From Gonium pectorale (lineage: Eukaryota > Chlorophyta > Chlorophyceae > Chlamydomonadales > Volvocaceae), in the NCBI GenBank assembly GCA_001584585.1, contig LSYV01000005.1, forward strand, positions 3,182,088-3,246,087: DNA of 64,000 nt. The letters are read 5' to 3'. The stretch's first letter is position 1, and each line of letters begins with the position of its first letter. Both the position numbers and the translations under genes were made by a program. Below the pieces are notes generated by a model. That model was not told the origin of the DNA. It did no database searches and worked only from the letters and a program-made list of their open reading frames with translations. Of this stretch, positions 22,801 through 36,100 are shown piece by piece.

Positions 22801-24297
22801 CCCGGAGACCCGTCCTTGAAGCGCGCGTCTGGCCAGCCGCCGCAGCTGCTGGGTGGCCGCGTGGCCCGCTGGGCCACGAGAGCTTCTCCCTGACCGCCGT
22901 GAACCTTTACAACATTGATGACGGGCCTCGGCGGCGGCCCGTTCCGCGTCGCCCACAGGGACTCGTGGATGCAGCACCAATCACAGCTGTCCAACTCTGG
23001 TACAAGGCCGTGCAGCGACCATGACGAGGTCGACAGGTGGACGCTGGATACCCAGGACGCTTGCCTTACGTGCTCTTAGGTCAGTGGTGCGCAGGACTGT
23101 GTCTTCCTGTGATAATCCAGATAGCCGGACACAAGTGCAGCCCGGGCTACGTTTCGAATCGCGACGTGTTGGTTTACTTCCCTGCCCCGCTGCCCGTTCT
23201 TCCAATATCCCCTCTTCAATGTGCCGTTTGCTCTTGCTGATGCAGCCCGTGTCTGAAATGTTGCCCGCTCGCCACTGCAGTGTCCGTGGTGCGGCGCGCT
23301 TTGTCTGGCAATCCTCCGAAACGACCCTGTGCAGCTTCGCTTACGTGCCAGGACTACATACCCCGGCCAGCGGTGGGGCCCTGGCATGTGGGTGCGTCAG
23401 CAGCGGCGATAGCAGCGGCACCCGAACGCAGAGGACTGAAGACGGCCACGACGTTGTTTTGTGAGTCTCACTCACCGGCACCAGGTCCGGCATAGGTCAG
23501 GCAGCTGGCATCCGGTCTCCATCAGCGTCACCGTCAGCTGCCGCAGCCGCAGCGCAGGTAGCGCCTCCAGCGCCTCCATTCGGGCTGGGCAGCAACACGG
23601 CGCCGTACGCAGGTTACAGGTAACCGGTACACGTCCGTCAAAGCCAGCGGTGGGCCATGGACGAAATATGAGTAGAAAGGTAGGCATGCGTCACCATTGC
23701 AGCGCGGAAGGCTTCCCGTGCGAGGGATTATTGTAGGGTTGCAGCGCACCTCGTTCGGTAGCTATCTTTGCCACTTGTGTCTTTCAGTCGTGGCTGGGTG
23801 CATAGTGCAGCGCGGTCAAGCTGGTAGACAGCGGGACGACGGCGGGACGACAACCCCGTCGCATGAGCATGCAAGATCTTTCCCCTGACGAACTTGTTGG
23901 AACAGCATTTCTTCTGGAGCTTGGAGGGCCGGAGCGTGGAGGTCACATGCGGCATGCGGCAGCTGTCTTGTTGGAGCATATCCTTCAACTGTTGAGCCCC
24001 AGCTACTGCGTCACTCCTACTGTAAGCATCGACAGCGTGTTACCTTGCAAACGGCGCCAGATCCACGTTGCACGGTTGACAGTTCTTTATCATGACATTC
24101 CTTGACTTCGGCCGTGTTCAATGTTCTATAGCGACGCCCGCACAAGCACTTAATGACACCCACGCTGGCCGCTTGAGCATGGATGTTTACATACGCCCTT
24201 TTCCCTTTGCACTTCCACCTCGTAATTAGAAAACATCGAGAAGACAATTTCGACTGGTTAGAGAAGTGACTCGTCGAAGCCTAGCGGAGGCCTCGCC
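19875..24297. other. Gene-poor stretch of 4.4 kb
   Basis: After the stop at 19874 I find no conserved domain on either strand. Open frames are many but compositionally noncoding. A TGTAA at 20302-20306 could be the poly(A) signal of the preceding gene. At 22072 a short acidic frame begins MASSDEELLGSSDD, then reaches CAG|GTGGAT, which would be a donor; no continuation was found, so it may be a remnant or an isolated first exon. At 22170-22225 there is a 24-bp imperfect tandem duplication (aggcggac.gcggcgac). At 22451-22525 the motif aacaggttac recurs in inverted form (gtaacctgt). Likely intergenic or degraded repeat DNA. Confidence 0.5.
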
Positions 24298-27200
24298 ATG
24301 CCGCCCAAAAAGGATGACAAGAAGCAGGCGGATCCACTAGAGTAAGCATTGTGTTTAGTTATGCGTCGAAGGAGCCAAGTGCACGCCGGTTGACTCGCGG
24401 GTCGCGCGGGGTCGCAGGGCCAAGTACCAGGAGGAGATTAGGGCGCTAGAACAAGCCAAGAATGACCTTCAATTAGAGCATACATTTGTGTTGGACAAGT
24501 TTCGGCAGCTCAAGGCAGAGAATGACCGCCTTCGAACAGAAATCGACGGCTTCAAGTCCCGCCTTACGAGTGCGGCCGATGACTATGTGCGTGCCGTGTA
24601 CCGGGGAGCGCTTGGGACCGCGCGGGGGGCGTTGGGCCGTGACGACGGGAGGTGTGTCCACACCCGCCGGTGTGTGACCACAACCGCACGTTGTCATGCT
24701 CTGCGATGCCAGCGACAGCGCGGATACCCCGCCTGGCTGTTCTTATATCCCTACTGCCCCTAACCAGCATTGTGGTTCGTTCACAGGCCGACATCCTGGA
24801 GCACCGCCAGGAGCAGATTAAGGCGGAGGAGAACAAGCTCAAAGGGCTGCAGGTGCGACGGCTATCTCTCTACGTGGACAGGGGCTGGCGTAATGCCCCA
24901 ATAGTGTACATCAGCAGTGGCCCCGGGCGCGTGCCCACCTGGAGGCCACACCGCGGCTGGGGCAGCGACGAGTCGGTGTGGCGGGCGGAGCAACAGCGTG
25001 TGGCATTCCACGCCCAGCACGAGGCTGTATCGCCCCTCAGATGGATGCCCCGGCACCTTGCCTTGGCGACAGCTGCGAGGGCAATGTGCGCTGTGCGCTG
25101 CTGGCTCTTGCACGCCACGGAAAGACTGTTCCTGCAAATTGACTGGTGTGTGCTCCCGTCCACTCGCTTGATCCTCCCCATCCCCATCCTCGTCCCATAC
25201 CATCGCCGAACAGTCCCACGTTGAGCAGCTGGAGGGGGACATAGCTCGATACCTGGACGAGATACGGGAGCTCAAGCAGGCCAACGCGCAGCAGGCAGGA
25301 GCTGGGAGGCCGGGGCCAGGGCGGCCAGAGGGCCCTGGAGCTGGGTGGAGGATGCGAGGGAGAGGCAGGGCCGGACGGGCCGAACAGGGCCAGCAGGCAG
25401 CGGGGCGGGGCGGTCAATGGTGCAGGACACCACAGGGGGCAGGGTGGAGTGTGCAGAGGGATGCATGTCGGCCGAGGGGCCCCCGGGGCCATAGGGGGCG
25501 CCCCTTGGCAGGTAGGTCGTTCGGCATTGGTCAGCCCGGATGGGTAGTCGTGGCTTTTCCCAAAGCAACAATCGCACGGCTGGTACCAGTTGCCATCCTT
25601 TCCTAGACATCCACCCAATCACCAACCTGCCCATTCCCTGGGAACCTCAGACACTGCACCCGCCTCTTTCCCGGCCGGCTCCTCACGTGCCCCCCTCCCG
25701 CCTTGGCCTGCCTGCCCTTACTCCCTGACCCCTCACCCACTCCGCCGCACAGGCCATCAAGCTGGACGAGGCGGCGCAGATGCTGGCGGACAAGGAGAAC
25801 TTGGAGGAGGCGGTGCGGAGGCAGCATGACCTGATCGAGAAGCAGACCGAGGAGCTGCGCTCGCTTAAGAAGCAGCTAGAGGAGCGGGACGGGCAGCTGG
25901 AGAAGGCAAAGTGAGGGGATGGGAGGTGGACGGCGCGGGGTTGGGGTCCGGGGAGGAAGGTTGCGTGCTGCCCGCTCGCGCCGTGACGTTGTTGCGCTCT
26001 TGCGCCTGGCTGTGCGCAGCCTCCGAGACGCGTCGCCATGCTTGCCATTCGGCTGTGCTTTGGGCGCCAGGTCGATGCCGTGGGCGAAGTGTCGCGCCGC
26101 AGCGGGGCGCACCGGCACTCGGGTGCACCGCCCCGCTCCACCCCACCATTCCAGCAGGGGCCCTGGCATGTCATCGCGCACATCTCAGACCGCTCGTGAC
26201 AGCGGACGTCGCTGACGCGCTCCCCGCGAAGCCTGCGCTCTGCGGAGCTGTCCGTGCGGACCAATGTCCACAGCGTGGCAGGCTGTCGCTGCTGCGTCCT
26301 CGTTGATCCGGCACTGCCGTCCCTTCCCCCGCTCCGCCTGCAGCTCACACATAGAGGAGCTCACTCTCAAGTCGGCGGGAGCCACCGATCTGCGCATCCT
26401 GTTTGACGAGCCGTGGCTGGTGCAGGTGCGGCAGGGGGATTTCCCCCATGAGGAGGGGGTCTTGGGCGTTCCGGTAGCAACCGGGCGGACGGGGTGTGGG
26501 CAGGGCGGGACCAGCAGGAAGGGTACAGGAGAAGGGACACCCATCCTAAAGATGCGACGCGAAAGCCAACCGTACGGGCAGCACATGGTGAGGCAGGGCC
26601 GGGCGATGCCGTGCTGCCTCCTGGCTCCTTCCCACCTGACCCCCGATCACGCTCGCTTCAACGCCTTACCCCCGCTTGTGCCCTCACTTCCTGTGCTCCC
26701 TACAGGTGTCGTACTCGCGGCTAAAGGGCGACATTCCGCTGGACCGGGAGTTCGGGTCCATGGCGGCTCTGGGGCGTGAGTCCGGACGGGTGGGATTGGT
26801 GGCTGGAAATGGCTTGGCTGGCGTGGGGCCTGGCGCCCGGGACCCCACCTATCTGCTGCTTCGCACAGCGCCTCATGCTCAGTGCCTCGCTTGATCCCTC
26901 CCTTGCGTGCGTGCCTCCCTTCGTGCCCCGCTTGCGCCCGTCCGACTGCCCCTCCCTCCCTCCTGTGCAACACCGCCGGACACCTTGCACATGGCAACGT
27001 TACACGGCGCCATGGTCAGGCAGCTGGCGGGAGGCCCCATCCTCCCACATGTGTCGAAGCCCGCTGATAACCTGACAGAGTACCTAATAGATCCTCTGAC
27101 ACCTCAGAACCGCTCACTCCCTGCAGTCGGCAAGCAGCTGGTCCTGTACGGCGGCGCAAGCAAAGTGGGCGGCTCGGTTTCGGAGGCGGTTGGCCGGGAG

Positions 27201-30200
27201 GTCGCGGTGCTCAACGTGGAGAGCGGCGTGTGGGAGCGCCCCGGCGGCGCGCGCACACCGGCTCCCAGCCAGGGCCACAGCGGCGTGGTGGTGGGGCGGA
27301 CCAAGCTGCTCGTCTTCGGCGGGGTGCGGGGAGGGGGAGGAGCGGCAGCTGCTGGCGAGGCAGCGGCGGACGTGGCAATCCTGAACGCGGACACCATGAA
27401 GTGGCTGGCGCCCCAGATTAAGGTTGGCAGCGGGAGAATGGGGCCTGGAGGGCTGGGACAGGATGCCGCCCGCCATGGGGCAGGCTCGACCTGTCCTGCA
27501 GGTTTAGGGGCGCGGGTTGGGGCTGAACGCGGGTAGCGTAAGGTGTCAGGCGCCACACGCCCGAGTGCGTGGCAGCCCGGCAAAGAGCAGTGCCCGTAGC
27601 GCTGGGAGGGGCATTCGAGGTTCAAGCGGAATCGAGCGGCCGCTGCCACTCCCCCCGTGCCCCCACCCTCCACGCCTGCCCGCAATGCCGCGCCCACACC
27701 CGCGCCCGCCACCCGCATGCAGGGCACCGAGCGGCCGCTGCCCCGCTCCGGCCACTCGTCCGCCTGCATACGCGAGCGCGTGTTCGTGTTCGGCGGCGCC
27801 ACCAGCGACGGGGTGCTGCTCAACGACGTGTGGGTGTACGACCAGGACAGCTGCCAGTGGAGCCACGTGTCCACGTTTGGGACGGTGCCGGCCCCGCGGA
27901 CGGGTGAGCCCTGAGCAGGGTGCTGCGAGAGGACGGTGCTTGCGGGGTTGGAGGGGCAGTACCAGCACAGCCGGCACCAAACGAGGCGATGCGGGATACC
28001 ACGCGCCGAAAGATCCTCGCGTGGCCCGTGCGCCTGCCGGCACATCCGCTGCGGCGGCGCCTCCCGCGCTCGCCGCCGAGCCCCAGCCGCAAGTTCCGAG
28101 CCCGCTTCCGGGGCCGCACCATCAGACCTCTGGTGCCCTCAATCCCTGCCGCCGCAGGCGCCGCCTCCACGTGCACAGACGATGGCCGGCGGCTGTACGT
28201 GTTCGGCGGCCACGACGGGAGCCGCTGCCTCAACGACGTACACTACTTGGACCTGGAGAAGCTGACGTGGAGCCCGGTGGCTGTGCACGTGGGTCGAGGG
28301 GTCTGGCAGGCGGGGCTACGAGTTGGGTGGGGAATGAAGGTCGGAAAATGTTTACGGTGGAGCTGTTCGGTNNNNNNNNNNNNNNNNNNNNNNNNNNNNN
28401 NNNNNNNNNNNNNNNNNNNNNNNNNNNNNNNNNNNNNNNNNNNNNNNNNNNNNNNNNNNNNNNNNNNNNNNNNNNNNNNNNNNNNNNNNNNNNNNNNNNN
28501 NNNNNNNNNNNNNNNNNNNNNNNNNNNNNNNNNNNNNNNNNNNNNNNNNNNNNNNNNNNNNNNNNNNNNNNNNNNNNNNNNNNNNNNNNNNNNNNNNNNN
28601 NNNNNNNNNNNNNNNNNNNNNNNNNNNNNNNNNNNNNNNNNNNNNNNNNNNNNNNNNNNNNNNNNNNNNNNNNNNNNNNNNNNNNNNNNNNNNNNNNNNN
28701 NNNNNNNNNNNNNNNNNNNNNNNNNNNNNNNNNNNNNNNNNNNNNNNNNNNNNNNNNNNNNNNNNNNNNNNNNNNNNNNNNNNNNNNNNNNNNNNNNNNN
28801 NNNNNNNNNNNNNNNNNNNNNNNNNNNNNNNNNNNNNNNNNNNNNNNNNNNNNNNNNNNNNNNNNNNNNNNNNNNNNNNNNNNNNNNNNNNNNNNNNNNN
28901 NNNNNNNNCCGGGGGAGGGGATAGCAGTGGGAGGCGAGGTAGGGCGTTGGGCAGTGGCGCCGGAGGCTGGTATCTGGGTGTTGGCAAGGCATGCTGCAGC
29001 GGGAAGGGAAGAGACGTCGCCATACGGTGGTGTGGGCGCCCACGGGCACATTCGTCAACCTCGGGTTGCTCCGGGCGTCTGCCCGCTGCACCCTTGCTGC
29101 TCACCTCTTGGGCTCTCCCCTGCCAACGCCCTGCCATGCAGATGGGGCAGCCTCCGGAGCCGCGCGAGGGCGCCGTCGCGCACGTGACGGGTGAGGCGGG
29201 CGGGGCGCACGTGCAGCGGCCGGGGAGGCCGCGGACGGACGGAAAGAGCGCCGACGCTGCGGGATGGAGGGGCCGTGAACACAGCACAGATCCCAGGGCA
29301 GCTCGGGGCCAACTTGGGGGGCGGGGCTGCGCGGTGGCGCCCTCGCGCTATTGAGCATCCCCGTCGATTGCCGCGTTCGGCGCGTGCCTGTGGTGGGGCA
29401 TGCAGGATGCAGCATGTGGGTGTCGGCGGTCTGTCTGCAATACTCGCCGCTCCCCACTATCTACCTGCCCTTCCTCACACCAATGGGCCTGCATCACGCG
29501 TTGCGACCCGTTCCCCATACATCATTGCATAATCCCTCTCCACCGCAGGCAAGTACCTGCTCATCTCGGGCGGCTGCTCGGGCAGCGGGCGCTGCCTGGG
29601 CGACACGCGCGCGCTGGACCTGTACTCGCCGCGCTGGGAGACCCTCGACGACGGCGGCTGGGCGTCGGGGCTGATGTGGCTCAAGCCACACGCCTCATAC
29701 ACGGCCTTCTTCGGCAACCGCCAGTTCACGCTCAAGCCCTCCATGCACGAGAAGCTGTGGGAGCTGCAGGTGGGGAAGAGCAACGGGCGAGTGGAGAACG
29801 GATACCCAGCAAGGGCAAGGGGGAGTGGAAGGGGAGGGACGGAATGGGGTGCACGGGCTGGGAAACTGCAGGGAGGGATGTGGACGCATCCGTCAAGTGA
29901 CACCGGTCACGCGGCTCGCTGGCGGCATGGAGGATAGCGGGCACAATGCCCCGTGGGGCATGGGCCGTCCTTTGCTGTGGCGCGTCATTTGGACATCAGG
30001 CGTGGCGTCCTTCGGGAACAAGAGGGCCTCCGGGGGTGCGATGTGATGACGTATGGCGAATGCCGCACTTACACGGTACATTTCGAGTGCAACTACAGTA
30101 AGGTTGATACTGAACAGGCGGAGAACAGGGCACGCATTGGTGGCACAGTATGGCACGCAGGGCCGGGATGTAGAGCGGCGCTCGCTGACGCTCTTCCGTC

Positions 30201-30824
30201 CCCGTTGCTGCCCGTTCCCCAGGTGACCGAGTGGTCGTTGCCCGAGGACATCGAGAGGTTGCGAGCCAACCGGCGGAAAGACATGGGCTTCAGCGAGCGG
30301 CTTGAGCTGTCGGATGATGCAGGTGAGTGGGTCGCACGGCAGGACGCGGTAAAGAAGCCTGCCAACGTGCCTCATCCCGTCTGCCAACCGCGCAAGTAAG
30401 CCTCCCTCTCTTAGAGCCCCTCTGCTGCCACCACCGCTCGCTCTGGCAAGCGTGTCCCATCGCAACCCAGAGCTACGGCCCCGTTGCCCCCTTCCGCCGC
30501 GATACTCTGCGCTTCCCCGACCACGTCCCCCGCTTGTGTCGTTGTGTCCCCTCCCCACCCCGCCCTCCACCCGCAGTCTGCGGCGTGTCCTCCCTGGAAC
30601 TGAGCTGGAAGCCGCCCACCAAGAACTCGGACCGCATAGAGCGCTACAAGCTCATGATCGCCACCGGCACCGGGGTGGTCAAGGATGTGTACCAGGGCCG
30701 GGAGAGCCGCTTCCGGGTGACGGGACTCAAATCCAACACGGAGTACATCCTGTGCGTCAAGGCCATCTACGACGACGGCTCGTTCCTGTGGAGCGAGTCC
30801 AAAGCGTACCGCACGCTGGCATGA
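24298..30824 (+). CDS. Coiled-coil, kelch-repeat and fibronectin type III protein
   Basis: Fifteen exons, all in phase: 24298-24341, 24418-24586, 24787-24852, 25214-25294, 25753-25910, 26344-26425, 26706-26775, 27127-27422, 27723-27903, 28158-28288, 29142-29190, 29549-29769, 30223-30322 and 30577-30824 are the ones I could place, giving about 631 aa. Residues about 15-190 form a long coiled coil beginning MPPKKDDKKQ. Five kelch motifs follow (QLVLYGGAS, LLVFGGVRGG, VFVFGGATSDG, LYVFGGHDGS, YLLISGGCSGSG), making a propeller. The C-terminus is one fibronectin III domain (LELSWKPP, YKLMI, FRVTGLKSNTEYILCVKAI). No enzyme motif. The basic MPPKK start and this architecture are common among axonemal/ciliary proteins of green algae, so a flagellar scaffold role is an inference only. 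The 537-N gap lies in an intron. One intron appears to use a GC donor (25295). Confidence 0.85.
28372..28908. other. Assembly gap of 537 N
   Basis: The gap falls between kelch exons ending at 28288 and starting at 29142. The flanking phases match (both 0) and the joined reading continues a kelch motif, so the gap is probably intronic. Confidence 0.95.
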
Positions 30825-33162
30825 GGGCGGGGGGAGGGCGCGGAAGGGCGAGGTTCAGGGAAGGGCTGTGGAGGAGCGGGGAGGCTGGGGGGAAGGGAGG
30901 AAAGGCAGCGCAGGGTGGCCGCTGGACGGTGTGGGTCAACGCCGGGGGGGCGTTGGTGTGGCGGCAGGCCGTTGCGCGGGGCGAAGCGCGCATGCTTGCC
31001 TTGGGCGCAGCCGCATGCGTGCAAGCGGTCCTGGGGGTGTGTGCCGTGTGCGTGCACGCTGCATAACGAGGCTGATTAGGCTTGTGCATGGGGCCGGGGA
31101 GGTTTCATGCTTTGACACGCGGGAGCTCGTGGGCAGGCCCCTGCACAGTTGGGACTGCGGAGCGGGCCAGACGGCGGCGGAGGGGGAGGGGGACGGGTGG
31201 GCCGAGGGAGTGCCAGTGCCGTGACCATGCGGTGGAGGTGAGGGCTGCGCGGCAGGCATTCGACTAGGCGCATACCACGAATCCTCTCCTGTCAGCTGCA
31301 GAACACCAGGCAGTCGGCTGCTGCGAGCGGGCCTGCGTGGGGCAACGTGCGCTGCAAGACGTGCACGGGGTTGGCTGCGTTGCTTGGGCCTGGGGCTGTC
31401 TAGCCAGAGAGGAAACGTCGTGAATGGCGGCATGGCGCGTGGTAGCACCGTGGGGTTGCAGGCGCTCTGCCAGTGGTAGACCGGGAAGGTGGCTGGGGCC
31501 GCTGGGCGGCCTTGGCGACAGCATGCGTCTCGCGAATGCAGGCGGGTGGCGGGGATCAGCAGGTTACGTCACCTGAACGGGCGGTCGTGGCACGATCTTC
31601 GCGCTACAAACATGCGAATGAGCGCCAGGCAAAGCACGCGGTCTGACGCGACACGATAACCGCGTGCGCAAGTTAGCCGCCCCTCGGAAGTGCGGAGGCG
31701 CTTGCCACTGGAGGCAACGATTGCCGAGTCAGGCAGGAGTGCAGGCTCTGGCGGACAGCTATATGCGTAAACCTTGGCGGTGCTGCATCTTGATACGTAC
31801 GCCCATGCCGAGCAACTTCATGCGTTTTGCTGGGTTGGTTGGTTTGGGGTTGCATGCCGGTTGCGCGCAAGCGACCGGTACTGCCTCACGCAGCGTACCG
31901 CACCGTGTCAAGCACCCTGAGACGTGGCCCCGGGGGTCAGGGTCCATACCGCGATATGCGAAGGGCTGAACCCCATCGGCACCCAGTGACACCCGGCCGG
32001 GAGACTGCTGGTGCACATGCCTCACCGTGCTGCCGTTCACGCAACAAGACTCGAGATCTGCTTCACTGAGACGCTCGGCTGACTAGGCCCCGTTGTGACA
32101 GCTAGCTGCGGCCGCGCGGCACAAGGCCGTGCGACAGGATGCGACCCATGTCAGCCACGAGCAGGCTTTGCAATGGTAGCATACATGGATTGACGTTAGA
32201 GAGTCAGGAATGGGTGGGGGACGATTGGCATGGGAGAAACACAGCACAGCGTCTCGCCTCTCATCCTGAAACCTTTCCCAGAAAACAAAGTCGTATCTCG
32301 TGCGCGCGTGCGTGCGCGCCACACACATAGCGATCACAACAGCCCACAGGCGCACAACCAGTTCCGTCGCTTCAAGACTTCTTGTGCCGGTAGCCAGGGG
32401 CACAGATCCCTCTAAGACAGCTCGCCCTGTCGCTGTTTTGCTTCCTTCTTGGATAGCGCTGGTGGCGGCGTGGCACGCAGTGTGCGCTTCAACCTGCGAG
32501 AGCTGCTGTGGGGCAGACCACTGTGGGGCTGGTGCTTCATTAGATCATCAGGGAAGGTGGGCGGTCCAGAGCCAGCAACCCAGCAGGCAGGGGCGGCCCT
32601 GGGTGTGTCAGTCGCAGGTAACATCAGCGGGAACAAGCTGCCCAGCCCATTTGGGGCGGGGGCATGCCACCTGACCCGTCTCTTTCGTTACCTTCTGCTT
32701 CAGTGGGTGGGATCTCAGGCCCATTTGGGGATTACTGTCCCTCAAGCCTCAACGATGTACCCGCAGCGCACCTACGCGGCGCATCGTGTTGATCAGGCCC
32801 CCCCCCTGCCATACACTTCGCGCTCAGAGTTGCTGCCTCGTTGATCGGCCCTGCCTCATCGCAAAGATAGCCCGGCAGCAGAGCCCATGGCGAAGCCTGG
32901 GACTGTTGCCACGGGCGATACCTAGGGTTGGGGTGCGGGGTTGTAACGCTTGTGTAGCAAATCTACGTCGGCACTCATGCCTGATTTTGTAGCAACGCAA
33001 CCCCGGCAGCGAAGCCTAGGGCGGGGGCGACGGGCGTGTATGACACGCGTATACGGCATTTCCGCGTCAGCAACCCCGTGGCGGTTCTTGAGCTTGAGCG
33101 CATTGCAGTCGATCGTATAACAAGCATAATAAGCGATGCAGATTTAGCCGCCTAATTCCAAA
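30825..33162. other. Intergenic region without a supported gene
   Basis: This stretch follows the fibronectin III exon and precedes PEX16. The first several hundred bases are G-rich and presumably the 3'UTR of the kelch gene. I see no conserved protein on either strand. A TGTAA occurs near 32942, too far away to assign confidently. The bases just before 33163 are AT-richer, as expected for a promoter/5'UTR. Confidence 0.5.
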
Positions 33163-36100
33163 ATGGCGGGCAAACTTCTTGACCATTACAAGGAGTGGGT
33201 GCGGCGCCACCCCGGCGTCGTGCAGAACTTTGACTGGTTGCTTCTATTTACTGTATGGAATCCCAACCGCACGGGCGGCGGAGCCGAGTTTACGTATGAG
33301 GCGTGGCATGCTGCCATTGGCTTGCTATCGCTATGGCACCAGAATATCCTCGAGGAGGATGAGCTGCCCACCTCGAGGCCGGCACCTTACTGGTGGCTGG
33401 ACGCGCTGGAGCATGTGAGTAACGCGATGCCCGCGACACCCTGTGATTACCGCTCAAAGTGGGGCGACCTTTGTATGATATGTACATATGACCCTTATTT
33501 CACAAGCCATATCACAAGGATCCCGCAAACCTGCAAACCCGCCAGGTCGAGACCCTAATCGAGCTGCGCGGCATCCACTTGGAGCAGCATGGCAAAGCAA
33601 GTCGATACGCGCCCCTTCTGGCCGTAGAGACAATCAAGTAGGTGGCGGGGTGATGTGAGCGCGGGGACTGGCCATCTAGTTCCAGGCGTCGGACAGGGGG
33701 ACAGTTGGGTTGAGTGCCAGGGCCTTATCAGCCCCGGGAAGCGGTTGTGACCTATCTATCTGCTCAGGTAGGCGCCCCCCCATCCTTCAAAGCCGCGGAC
33801 GGGCAAGGGCAAGGACGGGGACGAAGGCAAGGGCGGGGCACTGAAAGGGCGGGGCCAGTCCTGCGCGCCGCCTGATGCCAGTCCGCAGTACTCCGTTCAC
33901 TCCATCCGCGGGCTGCCCTCCCCCTTCCACCCTCCCACCCCTAAGGTCTGTCTTAAAGATGGCCGCCTGGAGCCGGCACAGCGGCCACTGCTTCGTGCGC
34001 CGGCCTTCGCCGGACGACCTGCACCAGTTTGAGAGCGAGCTGGGCCTGCAGGTGGGTTGGGCTGGCCCCCGCCTGCCTGTGAGGCTGATACGTGCCTGGA
34101 CCGCCAACCCATGCTCCGATGCTGCTTCAACAACACATGGGATGCATCCTCAATTGGTATCACGCACCTTATCGCTCATGAGGCACGCATGTGTTCTGTA
34201 TGCGTAACAGCGTGCTCAAGGCGCACGCCCGTGTGTGCGCCTGCGCGCCCCTATGGAAGCAATGTCCCGAAATACAAGTCCGTATCATGTTTAGGCTAAG
34301 GACGCCTCAGATGGCTTGTGCCCAGGGCGGTATACGCGTTGCCGTACCGCGTACAGGACATCCTGACATCGCTGGAGCGGCTGAGGCAGAGGTACTCGCC
34401 CGCCGAGGGTCCGGCCGCCGGCTGCGTTGGCGGCGACCGAGTGGCACAGGCGGGCGCAGCGCGCCAGGAGGACGCGGGTACTGGAGCAGCGTCCTCCGCA
34501 GCGTCAGCGGCGGCAGCGTGCGGGACGGGGTCGACTGGTGAAGGCCACGATGGCGGCACGGTTCGCTCGACCTGCGCCTCCTCCTCCGCCGCCGCAAGCT
34601 CATGGACGAATGCCGGCGGCAGCGGCGTCTCCGGCTCGTACGATGTACGGCAATACCTGCAGGGCCAGATGAGCAGCTGGCTCGGCGGCCTGGGGCTGGG
34701 CTGCTTGCTGGGGGACCTTGGCGGCGGCGGCGGCAGCAACGCCGGCTGTGGGGCGGGGCCCGATAGCTCGGCAGAAGGCTGTGCGCGCTCCAGGTGCGTA
34801 TGCTTGACCGGTGGGGGAATGCAGGATGTAAGGAATCGTGAGTTGTGAATCATGGGGTGCATGCCTCCCAGGCAGCTTGGGGAGTGCAAGAGTGCAGAGT
34901 GCAGGCCTGGCTTGGTTTCCCAAGTGGCTTCATTGTCGGGCTGCTGGAGACGAGGTGCTGGGAATGCGAAAGGTGTGATGTCCAACAAGTAACGCAAAGC
35001 AACACGCCCTGTTGGAGTGGGTTGTTCCCGTATGCGGGGCCCAGTGCATGAGCGTATCGATGATGGCTCCCTGGGGAGGCGGAGGCGGACCCTACGCTCG
35101 TCCGGCCGCGCTGGGTGCGGCGGACCTCTTCGACCTCACAACCATCATTTCCGGCTGGGCGAGCGTGTACCCGGTACTTGTGTACGCGCGCCTCCCTCGT
35201 CCTGCATTTCGCCAGTCGGCTTTCGACGACTCGGGACGATTTGGGATGACATGCGCCTCGGCAGAATGCCTAGTAACCTCGCATCCCTCCTTCCGCTCCC
35301 CCCTCTCAGCGGTGGCAGCTCCTGCGGCGGCATCAGCACTGGCGCTGGTGACCGGCAGCAGGAGCCGGCGGACGCGGAACCCTGCGCGCAGCGCCGGGAC
35401 TCGGGCGCCGCCGCGGGGGCGTCACCTCGCTGCGGAGCGGCTGGTGATGGCGCCCGCAGCCGCAGCACCAGCAGCGGCCGCGTGGACCCCTGGGCGACTG
35501 GGCTGGGCTGGGGCTTGGCCGGAGGGCAGCAGCCCCGACGGTGCCAGGCACATGCGCCCCCGCAACAGCCGCAGGGGCAGCCGCAAGACGTCCACAGCGG
35601 GGAGCCCGCTGGCGCCGGGAAGGGCGGCGGCCTTGGCGGCGCCTCGGCGCTGGGCACAGGGCTGTGGGAGGTGCGGCAGGAGTGGCTGCGGCAGGCTGCG
35701 GAGCGGGCGGGCGAGGACCCGGACGCCGTGATGGGTCGCAACTTGCTGTGGCTGGCTGAGCTGCTCAACATCTGGCGGCCCGTGCTGTACGTCAGCCTGC
35801 TCAAGAGGTGCGGCGGGGGGCCGTGCGGAATTCCACGGGACCTCAAGCCTCCAACGGATAGCAGCTGCGCTGCCGTTGATATAGGCCTTCGCCTGCGCCT
35901 ATAGGTGTTGTCGTGTTTCGACGGTGGGGTGCCCATATTACCTGCACAGGTACGGGCGGCGCTCCTGGCGGCCGTGGCTGCTGAGCCTCTCGGCCGACCT
36001 GCTCAGCGCCTACTTCCATCGCCGCGGCCGCCAGCACCTGGCGCAGGCGGAGGAGCGCGCAGCGGCCGCCAGGGCCGCGGCGGCCCACGCGGCGGCAGCA

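Noticed and set aside
28230..29287. Long open frames running through the N gap on both strands
   Set aside because: They are open only because N codons are not stops; the gap is best explained as intron of the kelch gene.
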